In this document: positions 1-6,181 of the stretch, piece by piece
Position numbering within the stretch: position 1 is the stretch's first letter
How the letters are laid out: each line of letters begins with the position of its first letter
Source of the DNA: Thermoplasmata archaeon
GTDB lineage: Archaea > Thermoplasmatota > E2 > DHVEG-1
NCBI GenBank assembly: GCA_030606465.1
Contig: JAUWGL010000048.1
Coordinates: 1 to 6,659 of the forward strand
Direction of reading: 5' to 3'
DNA length: 6,659 bases
Program-made: the position numbers and the translations under genes
The notes under the pieces: generated by a model
The model's input: the letters and a program-made list of their open reading frames with translations, nothing else
What the model was told of the DNA's origin: nothing
The model's database searches: none

Positions 1-3000
1 ATGCTATTGTTATGTCAAGTTGTGTACCATATTTAAGATGAACATTGCTAAGAGTTAGATCTGCGCTCCCACTACCTTCAATCTTTATAGAATTTTGAAC
101 TGTATCCCATTCAGCATAAAATCTTCCACCAGCCTGGAAACTAATACTACTAGCTGATATTGAAAATGGAGCATATACAAAGTTAAGATTCGTTACTGTA
201 AGAGGAACATTAGCATTTTGAACATTCAATTCAACATTATTATTAGACCAAGTAAGTGTTATTTTACCTGAGTTGCCATGTAAACTGAAATCTCCACTAG
301 CAGTTATTGTTTCACCGTTTATTACAAACTGACAACTTCCAAGACTTATTGACCCGCTAACTTGTAGTTCAAGTTTGTTTTCAGCGACCAATACATAACC
401 ATTTGCATCAAGGTCAAGAGATCCAATTATTTTGATATTGGTAGAACCAGCCTTAACTTCAATGTCTTTGATTTTAAGATATGCACCATTTCCACCATCT
501 ACTTTCAACGCGTTTTGATCCCATGAAACATAGAAATGACCACCCGGAGCAAATTCAATTCTGTCAGCAATTACAATAAATGCGCCAGTGTCATAGTTGA
601 AGCTAAGACCATTAACAGTTAGTTTTCCACCGATTGCAGTTAGTTCAACATATTTTTGAGTGGTATCCCAGTTTAATGCAATTGTTCCAGCTCCACCAAG
701 GTTAAATGCCCCAGATACTGCGATCTCCTTTTGGTTAAAATGAAAAGTACAACCGAGATCAACAGTTCCTGAAACACTCATTTCAAACTTTTGATCTCCA
801 ACTTCTACATGTCCACCGGCATTTAGATCGATTACTCCATCGATTCTCACTTCAACCGTACTGGATTTGAAATAGAAATCTTCAAGGTAGAAGGCTACAT
901 CCCCATTTATCTTCAGTGTATTTCCTGATACAACAGAAACAGTTCCACTTGCTCCCAGATCGAGTTTTGTTAGTTCTAACCTTGGATTATCATTTCCAAT
1001 TGTTAGTACAACTGAACTCATTGAGAAACCACCTGATATCGTCCCAGATGCAGAAAACGTGTCACCAAGGTGGATGTTTACATCACCGCTTCCTTTAAGA
1101 TTTATATTACTTGAGGTAGCTTTTAGGGTTTGGTATTCAAAATAGAAATTATCAATTGTAGTCTGTCCGCTAACACCTAATTTCACAGAGTTTGAAGCAC
1201 CCCAGAAAACATTAATTGTACCTTTGCTAGTTGGTTTAAAGGTTCCTCGTATTATTATTGCCTCTCCATTTATAACAAATGTACATTGACTTGGAATGGT
1301 CACAGTAAGTGTACCCTGCAGTTCAAGATGGGATTTATCAAGGATAAGTTTCCCACCAGCAGAAATATCCAAATGCCCTTGTATTTTAATTGATAGGCTA
1401 CCATAATCAAAGTTTACACTTCCAACACCAAACGTTGTGCTACCTTGTACCTCAAGTGACTCAAGAGTTCCTTTTTTAACGCTGATACTACCGCTGCCTT
1501 CAAGATTTAGTGATCCAATTTGTAGATCTAAGCTTCCTACTCTAAGGTCAAAACTAGTCATTTTTATACTTGCACCTGCATTCACTGAAAAACCTTCGCC
1601 AATGACAATATTTGCAGTAGTTGCTCCTCCTAGTTCAAAAGAACCAGCACTAAGATGCAATCCTTCATAATCAAGTAAGATATCTGTACTTGTCAGTCTG
1701 GCGCTTGCACCAATTCCAACAGTTTTTGATGTTTCATCCCATAGGATCTCAGCATAGCCAGGGCCATAAAGATCTAAAGTGCCTATAGCCATGTTCAGAT
1801 TGTTAAATAATAGGTTGAAATTCTTCATTTTTAGAAATGTTGTAGCACCAAGATTAGCCTCAACTTTGAATCTTGGAGTATCATCCCAACTAATAACAGC
1901 TGATCCTCCACCGGATACTCCAAGACTCAATGATTCAACACCCACCTCTAGGCTTCCATACTTTATAGTTACACCAACGCTTACCTCAACACCAGAGATA
2001 TCATTGTTAACCGTGATGAAACCATTTTCAAAATCACTAAAGTCTATTTCAAGTTCTTCACCCGCCTGTGTAATTGAAAGCTGACCAGATAAATCAACAA
2101 ATAGCTCTTCCTGTGAAATTGAAAATGCAAAGTTAATTCGTGTGTCACTTCTAATAACCTTAAACCATTTCTCTGTTAGATCCCATGATGCAATAACATT
2201 AATATCTTTTTCTGAGTCAACATGAAAGTTTATCACCTGTTCTTCACTCCAACCATAGTAATCAAGAGCGATGTTACCGGTGTCTGTTGTTTTAAGCTGA
2301 ATTTGTCCCCCAATGGAGAGATCCCAGGATAAATCCACTGTATCTGGAAGATCTGTAATGTTTATCTTCCAAGTTGGATTTTTAAGATCATTGCAGATAC
2401 CAATTTCAAGGTTTTCATAAGCCTGAGTTATATCAGCTCTTATGAAACCATCAGACAAACTAGGATCCCATTCTACATCAACACTCTTCGGCAGATTTTT
2501 CAAGTAAAAGTATAGCTTTTCATCACCCTGCGTATCCTCAGATTGGGCAAACAATATAATGTTATCAATCACCTCATCACTCCTAAACGTGATACTACCG
2601 CCACCAGCTGTAAGGGGCGTGGCATCAACATGGAACGCAAAATTCTGAATAGGATCAATAAGCACACCGACACTAGCGCTACCCTGAGCATTCTCCCTAG
2701 TGAAATACAGTTTCACAGCTGACTGACCGGAACCCTGGAATGCAATATCATAAAGCCATAAGCCATCAGCGGTTTTACCTCTACGATGAGTCAATGTTGA
2801 ATCAATAAATGGATCATAATGAAGCGTAATAGTGGATTGAACAACAGGATTATTTACATCAGCAAAATTAGTAAACAATGAAAACTTATTTGCTCCACCA
2901 GAACCTGTAACTGAGGAACCAACCTCAGGATAAAGACCCCAGCTATCTTTCAAACCTCTTAAAAGAAGATATGGTCTAAATAAATGTTTAATACCAAAAT

Positions 3001-5335
3001 CACCAGAAGGTTTTACTTCCCCTGCATCAGAATGATAACCAACACGAACACGTTTCTCATCCAGATCAAGATTAGGTATTTTATCAAGAGACATTTGTAA
3101 ACAAACAGTGAAATCATCAGACTGACCAATAGCGCCACCGGAAAGAATTCTCACACTTGACAGAGTAGTAGTAAAAACAAACCATGGAATAGGGAAATCA
3201 TTAAACTGAGATTTATCAATAGAAAGCTTAAACAGGTTAATACTGCCAACATATACATCATTAGAGCCATCATTGTTAACATCAATACTAACTGGTAAAC
3301 TACCTGCTCTAACAGGTGTGTTCTTCTCAATGTCGTTGTAGTTCGTATATATTGAGACATCAAGATATTCATATAAATCAATAGCAGTAAACACATCTGC
3401 AAGACCACTAAGTATGAAGAAATCATCCATCTCAGTGAAATCTCTACCAATATCTGCATGGAGGATATCCTGACGCTTATTTCCTCGGCTATCCTTAACT
3501 TCTAATACAACCAGATAGACTTTATTAATATCGTAACTATGTGTGACTTGTTGTCCAGTTGCTTTTTCTCCATCGCCAAAGTACCATGTCCAACTTACAA
3601 TCGAAGCACTTGAATCCAAGCTTGTGGATTGCGATCCGTCAAATGTTATTGACTGATATTTATCCCCGCTGTAGTAGCATCTGCCATATGGAACTAGTGT
3701 ATCGCCCGGTTGATCTATGTATACAGGTGCGATATCCATAAGTTTGTTACCAGAGTTATCTTCCACTGTTAATGTGGCATAGTACTCTCCAGATCCAGTG
3801 TAGATATGTGTCGGTGTCTTTCCTGTTCCAGTGCTGCCGTCTCCGAAGTCCCATTGATATGAAACAGCACCTGTACTATCTGAGGCATCAAATTGAACAG
3901 GCACCCCTGCTTTCCCATAATATGGTCTGCCTGCATCAACCTTGAGATCTTTTTTAGTTGGAACAATGGGATCACAATCGAAATCGATTGTTTCTCCTTG
4001 ATTCAAACCTAGATTCGCATTATGAGCAAGTAGATTACTATTGTCAGAGAAGAAAACATTGTAATTGTGATACTTTTCTATTTCTAGGTTGTATGTAGGT
4101 TCACGTTTGTATACTCTTTCAAGAGAGGTAACAGTAATTCCTTCTCCTAGACCTATTTTGTCACCAATTTTTAAATTACCTGCCTCAACCCATCTATCCT
4201 GGATATATAAAAGATGATTAGGAGTAATCCTAAGATCATCATTGATTACAAGATAATATTCTGTCATCTCCTTCAGGGTGTGATGAAATACTTTTATAAC
4301 ACGTGCGTTTTTCCACACCTTTGTTTTTTCATCAAAAGCCTTTACCAGCTCTTCAACTTTTACATCTTCAATGTTTTTATAGCGGCCATCAGACATCATA
4401 ACTCTCGTACCCGCAAGGAAACAACTGTTATCATCATTTTTCACTGTACCGTTACCCGCCTGCTGTTCATCTCCTAAATCGTATGATCCATCAGACTGAC
4501 CATCATCATTTACCTCCTCAAATACTGTCCCATATTGACTTGCAGTACCATCAGTGGTCTGTGAACCATCAGAACTGGAAGAGGTAACAGTTACGGTAAC
4601 GGTAGATGTTGCAGTAGCAGTGGCACCATCATTATCCTTGACTTCTAGTTTAACCATGTAGGTTCCAGCAGCTGAATAGGTATAAGTAGTCGTAGACGTA
4701 GTCAACCAGCTAGAATCATAAATACCATCATTGTTGAAATCCCAACGATAACCAACAATGCCTCCGTCATGATCAAAGCTTCCTGATGCATGAAAAGTAA
4801 TTGGACTATTTTCATATCCCGTATATGGCCCACCAGCATCAGCAGTTGGATGATCAACCTTGGAGGATACTGATATACTTACCGTTCCCCTATCATAGCC
4901 GCTATGACCATCACTAATTTCATAAACAAAACTATCCTGGCCATAATAATTATTTTGCGGAGTATATGTAATTTTTCTGGAGGATATACTAGCAATACCA
5001 TGAGACGGAGAAATAGGAATTTTAACTATTGATAAGCTGTCACCATCATTGTCATAATCATTAGAAAGAACATAAATCGTTTTACTACTATCCTCATTAA
5101 TACTAACACTATCATCCATAGCAACAGGAGCACTATTAGAAGGAGTAATGTCATCGTTAGGAGAAGAACCTGAAGTACCTGAATCACCAGAATCCAAACC
5201 AGTTCCGCTAACTCCAGAACTGGAACCATAACTGACACCGAGAAAAACAGCACTAGCAGTTATACCTACATTAAACACGCTTAATAACAAGCCTACAATT
5301 ACTAAAACTACTATTGTTTTTTTCATATGTTTCAT
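1..5335 (-). CDS. Giant secreted PKD/Hint protein with beta-rich repeats, 3' end outside window
   Basis: One uninterrupted reading frame of 1778 complete codons starts at ATG 5335 and is still open at the left edge; I checked the frame line by line for stops and found none. Order of parts by residue: signal peptide 1-29; cadherin/Big-like domain about 68-157; PKD about 163-251; acidic Ser/Gly/Asp linker 252-304; Hint domain 305-439; PKD about 460-541 and 546-630; unrecognised beta-rich part about 631-935; repeats of about 46 residues from about 936 to the edge. The start at 5335 is preferred over the in-frame ATG at 5326 because GGAGGT lies 8 bases before it. Inferred role: exported surface or secreted adhesin-like protein that processes itself through the Hint domain. 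PKD and cadherin-like folds are known in extracellular archaeal proteins. The C-terminus, and so any membrane anchor or sorting signal, is not visible. No enzyme active site is seen in the visible part other than that of the Hint domain. Confidence 0.93.
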   Translation of the reverse strand, partial: MKHMKKTIVVLVIVGLLLSVFNVGITASAVFLGVSYGSSSGVSGTGLDSGDSGTSGSSPNDDITPSNSAPVAMDDSVSINEDSSKTIYVLSNDYDNDGDSLSIVKIPISPSHGIASISSRKITYTPQNNYYGQDSFVYEISDGHSGYDRGTVSISVSSKVDHPTADAGGPYTGYENSPITFHASGSFDHDGGIVGYRWDFNNDGIYDSSWLTTSTTTYTYSAAGTYMVKLEVKDNDGATATATSTVTVTVTSSSSDGSQTTDGTASQYGTVFEEVNDDGQSDGSYDLGDEQQAGNGTVKNDDNSCFLAGTRVMMSDGRYKNIEDVKVEELVKAFDEKTKVWKNARVIKVFHHTLKEMTEYYLVINDDLRITPNHLLYIQDRWVEAGNLKIGDKIGLGEGITVTSLERVYKREPTYNLEIEKYHNYNVFFSDNSNLLAHNANLGLNQGETIDFDCDPIVPTKKDLKVDAGRPYYGKAGVPVQFDASDSTGAVSYQWDFGDGSTGTGKTPTHIYTGSGEYYATLTVEDNSGNKLMDIAPVYIDQPGDTLVPYGRCYYSGDKYQSITFDGSQSTSLDSSASIVSWTWYFGDGEKATGQQVTHSYDINKVYLVVLEVKDSRGNKRQDILHADIGRDFTEMDDFFILSGLADVFTAIDLYEYLDVSIYTNYNDIEKNTPVRAGSLPVSIDVNNDGSNDVYVGSINLFKLSIDKSQFNDFPIPWFVFTTTLSSVRILSGGAIGQSDDFTVCLQMSLDKIPNLDLDEKRVRVGYHSDAGEVKPSGDFGIKHLFRPYLLLRGLKDSWGLYPEVGSSVTGSGGANKFSLFTNFADVNNPVVQSTITLHYDPFIDSTLTHRRGKTADGLWLYDIAFQGSGQSAVKLYFTRENAQGSASVGVLIDPIQNFAFHVDATPLTAGGGSITFRSDEVIDNIILFAQSEDTQGDEKLYFYLKNLPKSVDVEWDPSLSDGFIRADITQAYENLEIGICNDLKNPTWKINITDLPDTVDLSWDLSIGGQIQLKTTDTGNIALDYYGWSEEQVINFHVDSEKDINVIASWDLTEKWFKVIRSDTRINFAFSISQEELFVDLSGQLSITQAGEELEIDFSDFENGFITVNNDISGVEVSVGVTIKYGSLEVGVESLSLGVSGGGSAVISWDDTPRFKVEANLGATTFLKMKNFNLLFNNLNMAIGTLDLYGPGYAEILWDETSKTVGIGASARLTSTDILLDYEGLHLSAGSFELGGATTANIVIGEGFSVNAGASIKMTSFDLRVGSLDLQIGSLNLEGSGSISVKKGTLESLEVQGSTTFGVGSVNFDYGSLSIKIQGHLDISAGGKLILDKSHLELQGTLTVTIPSQCTFVINGEAIIIRGTFKPTSKGTINVFWGASNSVKLGVSGQTTIDNFYFEYQTLKATSSNINLKGSGDVNIHLGDTFSASGTISGGFSMSSVVLTIGNDNPRLELTKLDLGASGTVSVVSGNTLKINGDVAFYLEDFYFKSSTVEVRIDGVIDLNAGGHVEVGDQKFEMSVSGTVDLGCTFHFNQKEIAVSGAFNLGGAGTIALNWDTTQKYVELTAIGGKLTVNGLSFNYDTGAFIVIADRIEFAPGGHFYVSWDQNALKVDGGNGAYLKIKDIEVKAGSTNIKIIGSLDLDANGYVLVAENKLELQVSGSISLGSCQFVINGETITASGDFSLHGNSGKITLTWSNNNVELNVQNANVPLTVTNLNFVYAPFSISASSISFQAGGRFYAEWDTVQNSIKIEGSGSADLTLSNVHLKYGTQLDITIA
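2..2530 (-). repeat. Degenerate ~46-residue beta-strand repeats in the giant protein, about 18 copies
   Basis: From about residue 936 to the left edge the protein is a chain of units of 42-51 residues. A typical unit reads: strand, GSLxL or GxLDL, a Gly-rich turn (GGG, GSG, GAG), a strand ending in Trp (often Trp-Asp), a short turn, then two more strands ending in a YG or NG turn. The marker Trp is seen at residues 956, 1004, 1051, 1150, 1199, 1378, 1556, 1605, 1696 and 1743. All gaps fit one to four units with a mean near 46. The composition is Gly/Ser/Thr/Asn with alternating Ile/Val/Leu, and there are no membrane segments. Copies are well diverged at DNA level. A long beta-solenoid or other elongated beta fold is inferred, not proven. 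Confidence 0.8.
446..862 (-). repeat. Higher-order repeat B (about 139 residues) with conserved Cys
   Basis: Residues about 1492-1630 form a block of three basic units. The block aligns with the next one (residues about 1631-1770, bases 26-445) from the opening STVEVRIDG versus STNIKIIG onward. It also aligns with an earlier longer block (about 1313-1491, bases 863-1399, four units) that opens SLSIKIQG. Each block carries a Cys about 37 residues in, in the context C-T/Q-F-V/H-I/F-N (Cys1351, Cys1529, Cys1668). A further copy begins at TQLDITI right at the window edge. Confidence 0.65.
2531..3445 (-). other. Unrecognised beta-rich region with a calcium-loop-like motif
   Basis: Residues about 631-935 match no family I can name. 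The region starts MDDFFILSGLADVFTAI. At residues 685-693 it carries DVNNDGSND, the D-x-N-x-D-G-x-x-D spacing of EF-hand or dockerin-like calcium loops. Alternating hydrophobic stretches such as PIPWFVFTTTL and VKLYFTREN indicate beta strands. Its end grades into the Trp-Asp repeats. It may be a globular head or the ordered cap of the repeat fibre. Confidence 0.55.
3446..3958 (-). other. PKD domains 2 and 3
   Basis: PKD2 (residues about 460-541) has VDAGRPYYGKAG, then VSYQWDFGDGSTGTGK and YTGSGEYYATLTVEDNSGN. PKD3 (about 546-630) has TLVPYGRCYYSGD, then SWTWYFGDGEKATGQ and VYLVVLEVKDSRGN. Both carry the WxFGDG core and the V-x-D-x-x-G-N turn. They directly follow the Hint domain, with only about 20 residues between Asn439 and the start of PKD2. 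They would therefore form the new N-terminal portion after any cleavage at the Hint C-terminus. Confidence 0.9.
4019..4423 (-). other. Hint (intein-like) autoprocessing domain, residues 305-439
   Basis: The domain starts at Cys305 (CFLAGTRVMMSDG, then KNIEDVKVEE), has the block-B motif TPNH at residues 371-374, a block-F like segment YNLEIEKYHNYNV from residue 415, and ends LLAHN with His438-Asn439. At 135 residues it has no room for a homing endonuclease. Known chemistry of the Hint fold: Cys1 makes an N-S acyl shift helped by the TxxH His, and the terminal Asn cyclises. The residue after Asn439 is Ala, so the normal +1 Cys/Ser/Thr nucleophile is missing. This matches the bacterial intein-like (A-type BIL) pattern, where cleavage at either end or alternative splicing is expected. 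It lies between PKD1 and PKD2 in an exported protein. Cleavage would separate the N-terminal 304 residues from the large C-terminal part. Confidence 0.93.
4583..4849 (-). other. PKD domain 1
   Basis: Residues about 163-251 show PTADAGGPYTG at the start, then SFDHDGGIVGYRWDFNNDG and YTYSAAGTYMVKLEVKDNDG. These match the PKD beta-sandwich consensus (GGPY, WDFxxDG, YxxAGxYxVxLxVxDxxG). The domain ends in a Thr/Val-rich strand running into an acidic Ser/Gly linker that leads to the Hint domain. Confidence 0.92.
4865..5134 (-). other. Cadherin-like / Big_9-type Ig-like domain
   Basis: Residues about 68-157 begin with APVAMDDSVSINEDS and contain the signatures VLSNDYDNDGDSLSI, TYTPQNNYYGQDSFVYEISD and a closing GTVSISV. 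This is the standard pattern of the tandem cadherin-like domains (PF17963-type) found in large secreted bacterial and archaeal adhesins. The Asp-rich DYDNDGD loop is the usual calcium-associated position. Here it sits just after the signal peptide as a single copy. Confidence 0.8.
5249..5335 (-). other. Sec signal peptide of the giant protein
   Basis: Residues 1-29 have a classic layout: a positive start (MKHMKK), a hydrophobic core of about 15 residues rich in Val, Leu and Ile, and an A-S-A cleavage motif ending at residue 29. The chain then becomes Ser/Gly/Asp-rich. This indicates export through the Sec pathway, with the rest of the visible chain outside the cytoplasm. Confidence 0.85.
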
Positions 5336-5341
5336 ATATTT

Positions 5342-5422
5342 CTACCTCCCCACAATATTATAATAATTCCTAACTATTATGAGATTAATAAATTTTGCTA
5401 TCTCTTTTATAGATAGTGTCAA
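5342..5422 (-). CDS. Possible 26-codon leader ORF before the giant gene
   Basis: A TTG codon at 5422 follows GGAGGT (5435-5430) by 7 bases, a good ribosome-binding arrangement. The frame stays open for 26 codons (TLSIKEIAKFINLIIV in the middle) and ends in TAG at 5344-5342, which overlaps the giant gene's own ribosome binding site. It is in the same frame as the giant gene. It could be a leader peptide for translational coupling, or the relic of a gene that once followed the permease. A run this long is not rare by chance in such DNA. If the TATA-like element at 5404-5412 is the real promoter, this ORF would not be on that transcript. Confidence 0.3.
   Translation of the reverse strand: MTLSIKEIAKFINLIIVRNYYNIVGR
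5344..5349 (-). promoter_or_regulatory. Ribosome binding site of the giant gene
   Basis: GGAGGT on the minus strand, preceded by GG, sits 8 bases before ATG 5335. It would be 17 bases from the alternative ATG at 5326, so it decides the start. An in-frame TAG overlaps its end (bases 5342-5344), ruling out a longer N-terminus without readthrough. Confidence 0.8.
5398..5416 (-). promoter_or_regulatory. Possible TATA-box promoter inside a 6-bp palindrome
   Basis: On the minus strand CTATAAAAG (5412-5404) resembles an archaeal TATA box. With a start site about 25 bases downstream it would give a leader of roughly 45-50 bases before ATG 5335. The element is framed by the inverted repeat CTATCT / AGATAG (5398-5403 and 5411-5416), which could be an operator overlapping the TATA box or simple chance in AT-rich DNA. 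No clear purine-rich BRE is seen upstream. Confidence 0.4.
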
Positions 5423-5450
5423 AATAAGCACCTCCATATCTTAGACAACA

Positions 5451-5687
5451 CTACATAAGATAAACACCAACCAAGAATAAACCGGTTGGTACTATGATAT
5501 GTTCTTTATAATCCTCAATCTGTTCCTCAATCTGCTCATATGTTTCCTGAGTTTTATCCGTTGATGCTTTCACCCCCGAGTATACTGAAATAATTGCAGC
5601 AATAGAAACCCCTAGTAAAATAACAACTAACAATGTTCTAGTTTTTTTACGCCAAACGTTTCTAAAAGCTCTGCTTATTAATCCCAT
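5451..5687 (-). pseudogene. Truncated MacB/FtsX-type ABC transporter permease, N-terminal stub
   Basis: The 78-residue product begins MGLISRAFRNVWRKKTRTLL, the typical start of MacB/FtsX-type permeases: a short basic amphipathic helix, then one membrane segment at about residues 19-37 (LVVILLGVSIAAIISVYSG). The segment after it, KASTDKTQETYEQIEEQIED, is the start of the usual periplasmic/extracellular coiled region. After about residue 61 the sequence (EHIIVPTGLFLVGVYLM) no longer looks like the family and ends in TAG. Full-length members have several hundred residues and three more membrane segments; none is present here. AGGAAC lies 7 bases before the ATG, so the stub may still be translated. 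No ATPase partner gene is in the window. Most likely a gene remnant; a short retained membrane peptide is the alternative. Confidence 0.7.
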
Positions 5688-5703
5688 ATTTATCGTTCCT
5701 TTA

Positions 5704-5765
5704 ATTCTTTATTCCATAGTTGTTTTTTCGGTTTATATTCTTTATTCCCAATTCATTCCCAATTC
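5704..5765. repeat. Short direct and tandem repeats between the small ORF and the permease stub
   Basis: A 12-base word ATTCTTTATTCC occurs at 5704-5715 and again at 5737-5748. Next to it is a perfect 11-base tandem duplication of ATTCCCAATTC at 5744-5754 and 5755-5765, which also forms the last codons and stop of the small ORF. On the minus strand an ATATAAAC motif (5738-5731) sits about 45 bases before the permease start and could be its TATA element, but support is weak. The duplications look like slippage or operator half-sites. Confidence 0.55.
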
Positions 5766-5905
5766 CAAAAAATTATGCTGATTATCAATAAACCGTAAGA
5801 CTCCGTTTCTTCAAAACGGAAATGTTGTTTCGGATCAATTTCATGGTCTTTATACCTGCCAATTATGTCTTCTACAGCCTTCCAATTGGTGTTTGTTTTT
5901 TTCAT
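5753..5905 (-). CDS. Small hypothetical protein, 50 residues
   Basis: The ORF begins at ATG 5905 with GGAGG (5919-5915) 9 bases upstream and ends in TGA at 5755-5753. An in-frame TAA two codons upstream fixes the ATG as the only sensible start. The product is polar and charged in its first 35 residues (KKTNTNWKAVEDIIGRYKDH) and ends in a short hydrophobic stretch, LLIISIIFWNWE, too short for a confident membrane helix. I do not recognise a family. Its last residues are encoded by the 11-base tandem repeat, so the original end may have been different and the gene may be a fragment. It precedes the permease stub by 65 bases on the same strand. Confidence 0.5.
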   Translation of the reverse strand: MKKTNTNWKAVEDIIGRYKDHEIDPKQHFRFEETESYGLLIISIIFWNWE

Positions 5906-5935
5906 ATTTTATTTCCTCCATTCGCCGAGCTTCGC

Positions 5936-6066
5936 CGGTGCTATGAAGGAAAAGAACTTTTTGAGCAAGAGAGAACAATAGACTTTTAGCAACCTATGGT
6001 TGCGACCACGAAGTGGTAAAAGTTTATGTTCTATCTCGCGTTGTTCTTTTACTATCACATTCACCA
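5936..6066. ncRNA. Branched inverted-repeat structure A (three-way junction)
   Basis: AAAAGAAC (5950-5957) pairs with GTTCTTTT (6043-6050). A long imperfect stem follows: about 5965-5988 pairs with 6017-6039, with a one-base bulge and two or three mismatches. Inside it are two perfect hairpins with three-base loops: GCAACC-TAT-GGTTGC (5989-6003) and ACCAC-GAA-GTGGT (6005-6017). GGTG (5937-5940) and CACC (6062-6065) can close the base. On the minus strand it lies upstream of the small ORF, so it could instead be that gene's leader or a mobile-element relic. Strand and function are unknown, and it matches no RNA family I know. Confidence 0.45.
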
Positions 6067-6160
6067 ATAATTGGACTTAGAAAGTCCACTCGATCCAATG
6101 TTTAGAGACCTCATTTTTTAAAATGGGGTCATTGGATCGAAACCATCATTTGGTAATTGT
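6057..6160. ncRNA. Branched inverted-repeat structure B (second three-way junction)
   Basis: A closing stem pairs 6057-6067 with 6150-6160 (9 of 11 positions). Inside it are a hairpin GGACTT-AGA-AAGTCC (6073-6087) and a long hairpin. The long hairpin has a perfect 10-bp base, CGATCCAATG (6091-6100) with CATTGGATCG (6130-6139), and an upper stem pairing 6107-6117 with 6120-6130 that has one G-T wobble; C6130 can pair in either stem. A six-base bulge (6101-6106) lies on one side. It follows structure A at once, so the two may be domains of one RNA or the two ends of one element. Confidence 0.45.
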
Positions 6161-6181
6161 TGAGATGAAATCAGAATATTC

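Noticed and set aside
916..2084. Several plus-strand ORFs of 60-101 codons inside this span
   Set aside because: They are antisense to the continuous giant frame, lack ribosome binding sites and give low-complexity Leu/Ser/Pro-rich products; they are shadows of the repeat region.
3151..3459. Minus-strand ORF of 102 codons rich in Leu/Met/Thr
   Set aside because: It overlaps the giant frame in another phase over the PKD3/unknown boundary; the hydrophobic composition arises from Asp/Asn-rich codons read out of frame.
4019..4423. Full intein with homing endonuclease
   Set aside because: Only 135 residues separate Cys305 from Asn439 and no LAGLIDADG or HNH motif is seen, so it is a minimal Hint/intein-like domain.
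4214..4477. Plus-strand ORF of 87 codons opposite the Hint domain
   Set aside because: Antisense shadow of a strongly supported Hint domain; no ribosome binding site and no domain.
5026..5253. Minus-strand ORF of 75 codons full of Leu/Val/Met
   Set aside because: Out-of-phase reading of the Asp/Ser-rich cadherin-like domain of the giant protein, which has clear family motifs in the true frame.
5989..6017. The two small hairpins looked at first like part of a tRNA cloverleaf
   Set aside because: Loops of three bases, no TTCRA T-loop, no acceptor stem or 7-base anticodon loop; not a tRNA.
5909..6058. Minus-strand frame of about 50 codons (GTG 6058 to TAA 5909) through structure A, ending at the small ORF's ribosome binding site
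   Set aside because: It runs through a long inverted repeat, has no good ribosome binding site, and has a Lys/Leu/Arg-rich product with no recognisable domain; the base-paired structure explains the sequence better.
5936..6160. CRISPR array or insertion sequence
   Set aside because: No regularly spaced direct repeats, no transposase frame and no clear target-site duplication; a relic of a non-autonomous element remains possible and is given as an alternative only.
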